A stretch of 64,000 nt of DNA from Bacteroidia bacterium (GTDB lineage Bacteria > Bacteroidota > Bacteroidia > B-17B0 > Aurantibacillaceae): the NCBI GenBank assembly GCA_021740825.1, contig JAIOZA010000005.1:1-64000 (forward strand). The letters are read 5' to 3'. Positions 62,592 to 64,000 of the stretch are shown here, piece after piece (positions within the stretch are counted from its first letter, which is position 1; every line of letters begins with the position of its first letter). The position numbers and the translations under genes are program-made. The notes under the pieces were generated by a model. The model saw only the letters and a list, made by a program, of their open reading frames with translations. It ran no database searches and was not told where the DNA came from.

Positions 62592-63500
62592 ATGAGTAAA
62601 ACATTGAATTACTTAGACGAATTAGAGTCAGAGGCAATCTATATTTTGCGAGAAGTAGCTGGGCAATTTGATAAACCAGTTTTATTATTCAGTGGCGGAA
62701 AAGATAGCATTTGTTTGGTTCACTTGGCCTTAAAAGCATTTCGTCCTGGTAAGTTTCCTTTTCCTTTATTACATATTGATACGGGGCATAATTTTAAAGA
62801 AACAATTAGTTATAGGGATCAGTTAGTTAATACAATTAATGAAGATTTAATTATACGCTTTGTAGCTGACACAATTAAATCTAAACATCTACAAGATGGT
62901 AAAGGTAAATTTCCAAGTCGTAATGCTTTACAAACTTATACGTTGTTAGATGCCATTTATGAATTTCAATTTGATGCTTGTATTGGTGGTGCGCGACGTG
63001 ATGAAGAAAAAGCGAGAGCCAAGGAAAGAATATTTTCAGTGCGCGATGAATTTGGTCAGTGGAATCCCAAATTGCAAAGGCCTGAATTATGGAATATGTA
63101 TAATGGAAAAATAAATAAGGGAGAAAATGTGAGAGTTTTTCCAATTAGTAATTGGACAGAGTTAGATGTTTGGAATTACATAAAACGTGAAAAAATTGAG
63201 TTGCCTTCTATCTATTTTTCGCATGAAAGAGAATGTATCGTAACTGAAAGCGGTCAGTTAATGGCCAATAATGAATTTATACAATTAGATGATAAGCAAT
63301 TAATGGTTACTAAAAAAGTACGCTATCGTACAGTTGGTGATATGACTTGCACCGCAGCCATTGAAAGTGATGCTCATACAGTAGATGAAATAATTAATGA
63401 ACTATTAGAAACTAAAATTAGTGAGCGTGGCGCTACGCGAATGGATGATCGAATTAGTGAAGCGGCCATGGAAGATCGAAAAAAAGATGGTTATTTTTAA
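62592..63500 (+). CDS. cysD: Sulfate adenylyltransferase subunit 2 (CysD)
   Basis: CysD is the catalytic subunit that, driven by the GTPase CysN, makes adenosine 5'-phosphosulfate from ATP and sulfate. The 302-residue protein has the PP-loop LFSGGKDSICLVHLA, the LLHIDTGHNFKETI and IGGARRDEEKARAKERIFS motifs, and the C-terminal TRMDDRISEAAMEDRKKDGYF. Length and ends are normal. CysN, which nearly always follows, is absent: the next gene is on the opposite strand. Confidence 0.96.
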   Translation: MSKTLNYLDELESEAIYILREVAGQFDKPVLLFSGGKDSICLVHLALKAFRPGKFPFPLLHIDTGHNFKETISYRDQLVNTINEDLIIRFVADTIKSKHLQDGKGKFPSRNALQTYTLLDAIYEFQFDACIGGARRDEEKARAKERIFSVRDEFGQWNPKLQRPELWNMYNGKINKGENVRVFPISNWTELDVWNYIKREKIELPSIYFSHERECIVTESGQLMANNEFIQLDDKQLMVTKKVRYRTVGDMTCTAAIESDAHTVDEIINELLETKISERGATRMDDRISEAAMEDRKKDGYF

Positions 63501-63697
63501 AGGATAGAAATAATGTGTAAGCAAGATTAGCACCTGTCTAAAACAAGGTTTGCTTTCAGTAATATTTTAGCGCTTTTTAAAATGCCAAAAAAGTGCTCCA
63601 ACCGAGTTGGTATTTAAGATTAATTTTAATTATAATAACAATGATAATACTTTCATGTAAAAAAGTGGACAATAATTAATTCTTTCTTATTTTAACT

Positions 63698-64000
63698 TTA
63701 TATAGTTTCTAATAATTCGTGCCTGTATTTATCAAGGATACTTGATTTAGATAAAAATCCAATATAGATTTCATTTTCTACTACTGGCAAGTTCCATTGC
63801 CCTGATTCTTCAAACTTACGCATAATGGTAAAAATATCTTCGTTCGTATCAATTACCATTGATGGTTTTCGCATTACTTCTTTTGCAGTTACCTTATCGT
63901 AAAGTTCTGGATTAAACATTTCTTCTCTAATATTATCTAAATAAATAATCCCCAATAATTTATTATTTTTTTTTACTACAGGAAACGTATTGCGTTTAGA
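63698..64000 (-). CDS. C-terminal CBS pair of a ClC-type chloride channel/transporter, cut by window edge
   Basis: The frame is open to the window end, reading on the minus strand ...SKRNTFPVVKKNNKLLGIIY. It shows the second half of a CBS pair (NEDIFTIMRKFEESGQWNLP, EIYIGFLSKSSILDKYRHEL). These CBS sequences, with the spacing LLGIIYLDNIREEMFNPELY, are typical of the C-terminal regulatory part of ClC chloride transporters in Bacteroidota. The membrane part lies beyond the window. A TTG at 63955 is an internal codon, not the start. Another CBS-containing protein is possible. Confidence 0.75.
   Translation of the reverse strand, partial: SKRNTFPVVKKNNKLLGIIYLDNIREEMFNPELYDKVTAKEVMRKPSMVIDTNEDIFTIMRKFEESGQWNLPVVENEIYIGFLSKSSILDKYRHELLETI

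Noticed and set aside
1-64000. tRNA or rRNA genes, phage or transposase genes
   Set aside because: No tRNA T-arm consensus with matching acceptor ends, rRNA-like stretch, integrase or transposase was seen on either strand.

Overview
The window looks like a chromosomal stretch from a member of the Bacteroidota. It is visibly AT-rich. Three secreted proteins end in type IX secretion (T9SS) type A sorting domains. Promoters fit the Bacteroidota pattern TTG-N18-20-TAnnTTTG. The primary sigma factor is the short 287-residue form, and several conserved hypothetical families (DUF1573, DUF4293, DUF5103/T9SS plug, GIN/DUF2807) are typical of the phylum. MqnE, an enzyme of the futalosine menaquinone route, fits many non-flavobacterial Bacteroidota, but I cannot place the organism further. 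Genes are densely packed with no prophage, transposase, CRISPR array, rRNA or tRNA that I can see, so this reads as ordinary housekeeping and envelope chromosome.

Layout. 1-6.2 kb: C-terminal part of an HtrA/Deg protease, primary sigma factor rpoD, and a large T9SS-exported subtilase. 6.3-15.4 kb: a small unknown gene, a TPR-transmembrane-SpoIIE phosphatase, a membrane glycosyltransferase, mqnE, a divergent pair (TsdA-like dihaem cytochrome and arylsulfotransferase-like protein), and a T9SS cargo protein. 15.6-29 kb: an envelope block with a giant 2321-residue TPR/PD40/coiled-coil/triple-SPOR-like protein, clpS, an M48 lipoprotein protease, and two paralogous PorE-like TPR-PD40-CRD-OmpA proteins, one carrying a thrombospondin type 3 calcium-binding stalk. 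29.2-33.7 kb: accC-accB, a DUF4293 membrane protein, a beta-helix lipoprotein and rpmE2. 33.8-40.8 kb: glycosyltransferase, methyltransferase, LRR protein, thioesterase, a split 5'-nucleotidase with its two domains as separate genes in reversed order, and dnaA. 41-49 kb: an unknown gene, a GH3/beta-lactamase-like fusion, a Kelch T9SS cargo protein, an NlpC/P60 lipoprotein, a PAP2-like membrane protein and two lipoproteins. 49-54.8 kb: a minus-strand gene run with an amino acid dehydrogenase, nusB, a glutamine amidotransferase, DUF1573, yajC, ybbR-like, coaE and a small unknown. 54.9-64 kb: PagL-like deacylase, GIN-domain lipoprotein, T9SS plug protein, LRR-protein kinase, mgtE, EamA transporter, Hpt protein, cysD, and the C-terminal CBS pair of a ClC-type channel at the edge.

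Common theme. Much of the window serves the cell envelope and T9SS: cargo (three proteins), candidate periplasmic or peptidoglycan-bound machinery (PorE-like pair, SPOR-like giant, plug protein), wall hydrolases (GH3 fusion, NlpC) and lipid A or lipid modification. The least explained parts are the giant SPOR-like protein, the LRR-kinase, the two or three palindromic intergenic elements lying against stop codons, and an 8-bp A-tract repeat directly before one lipoprotein start codon.
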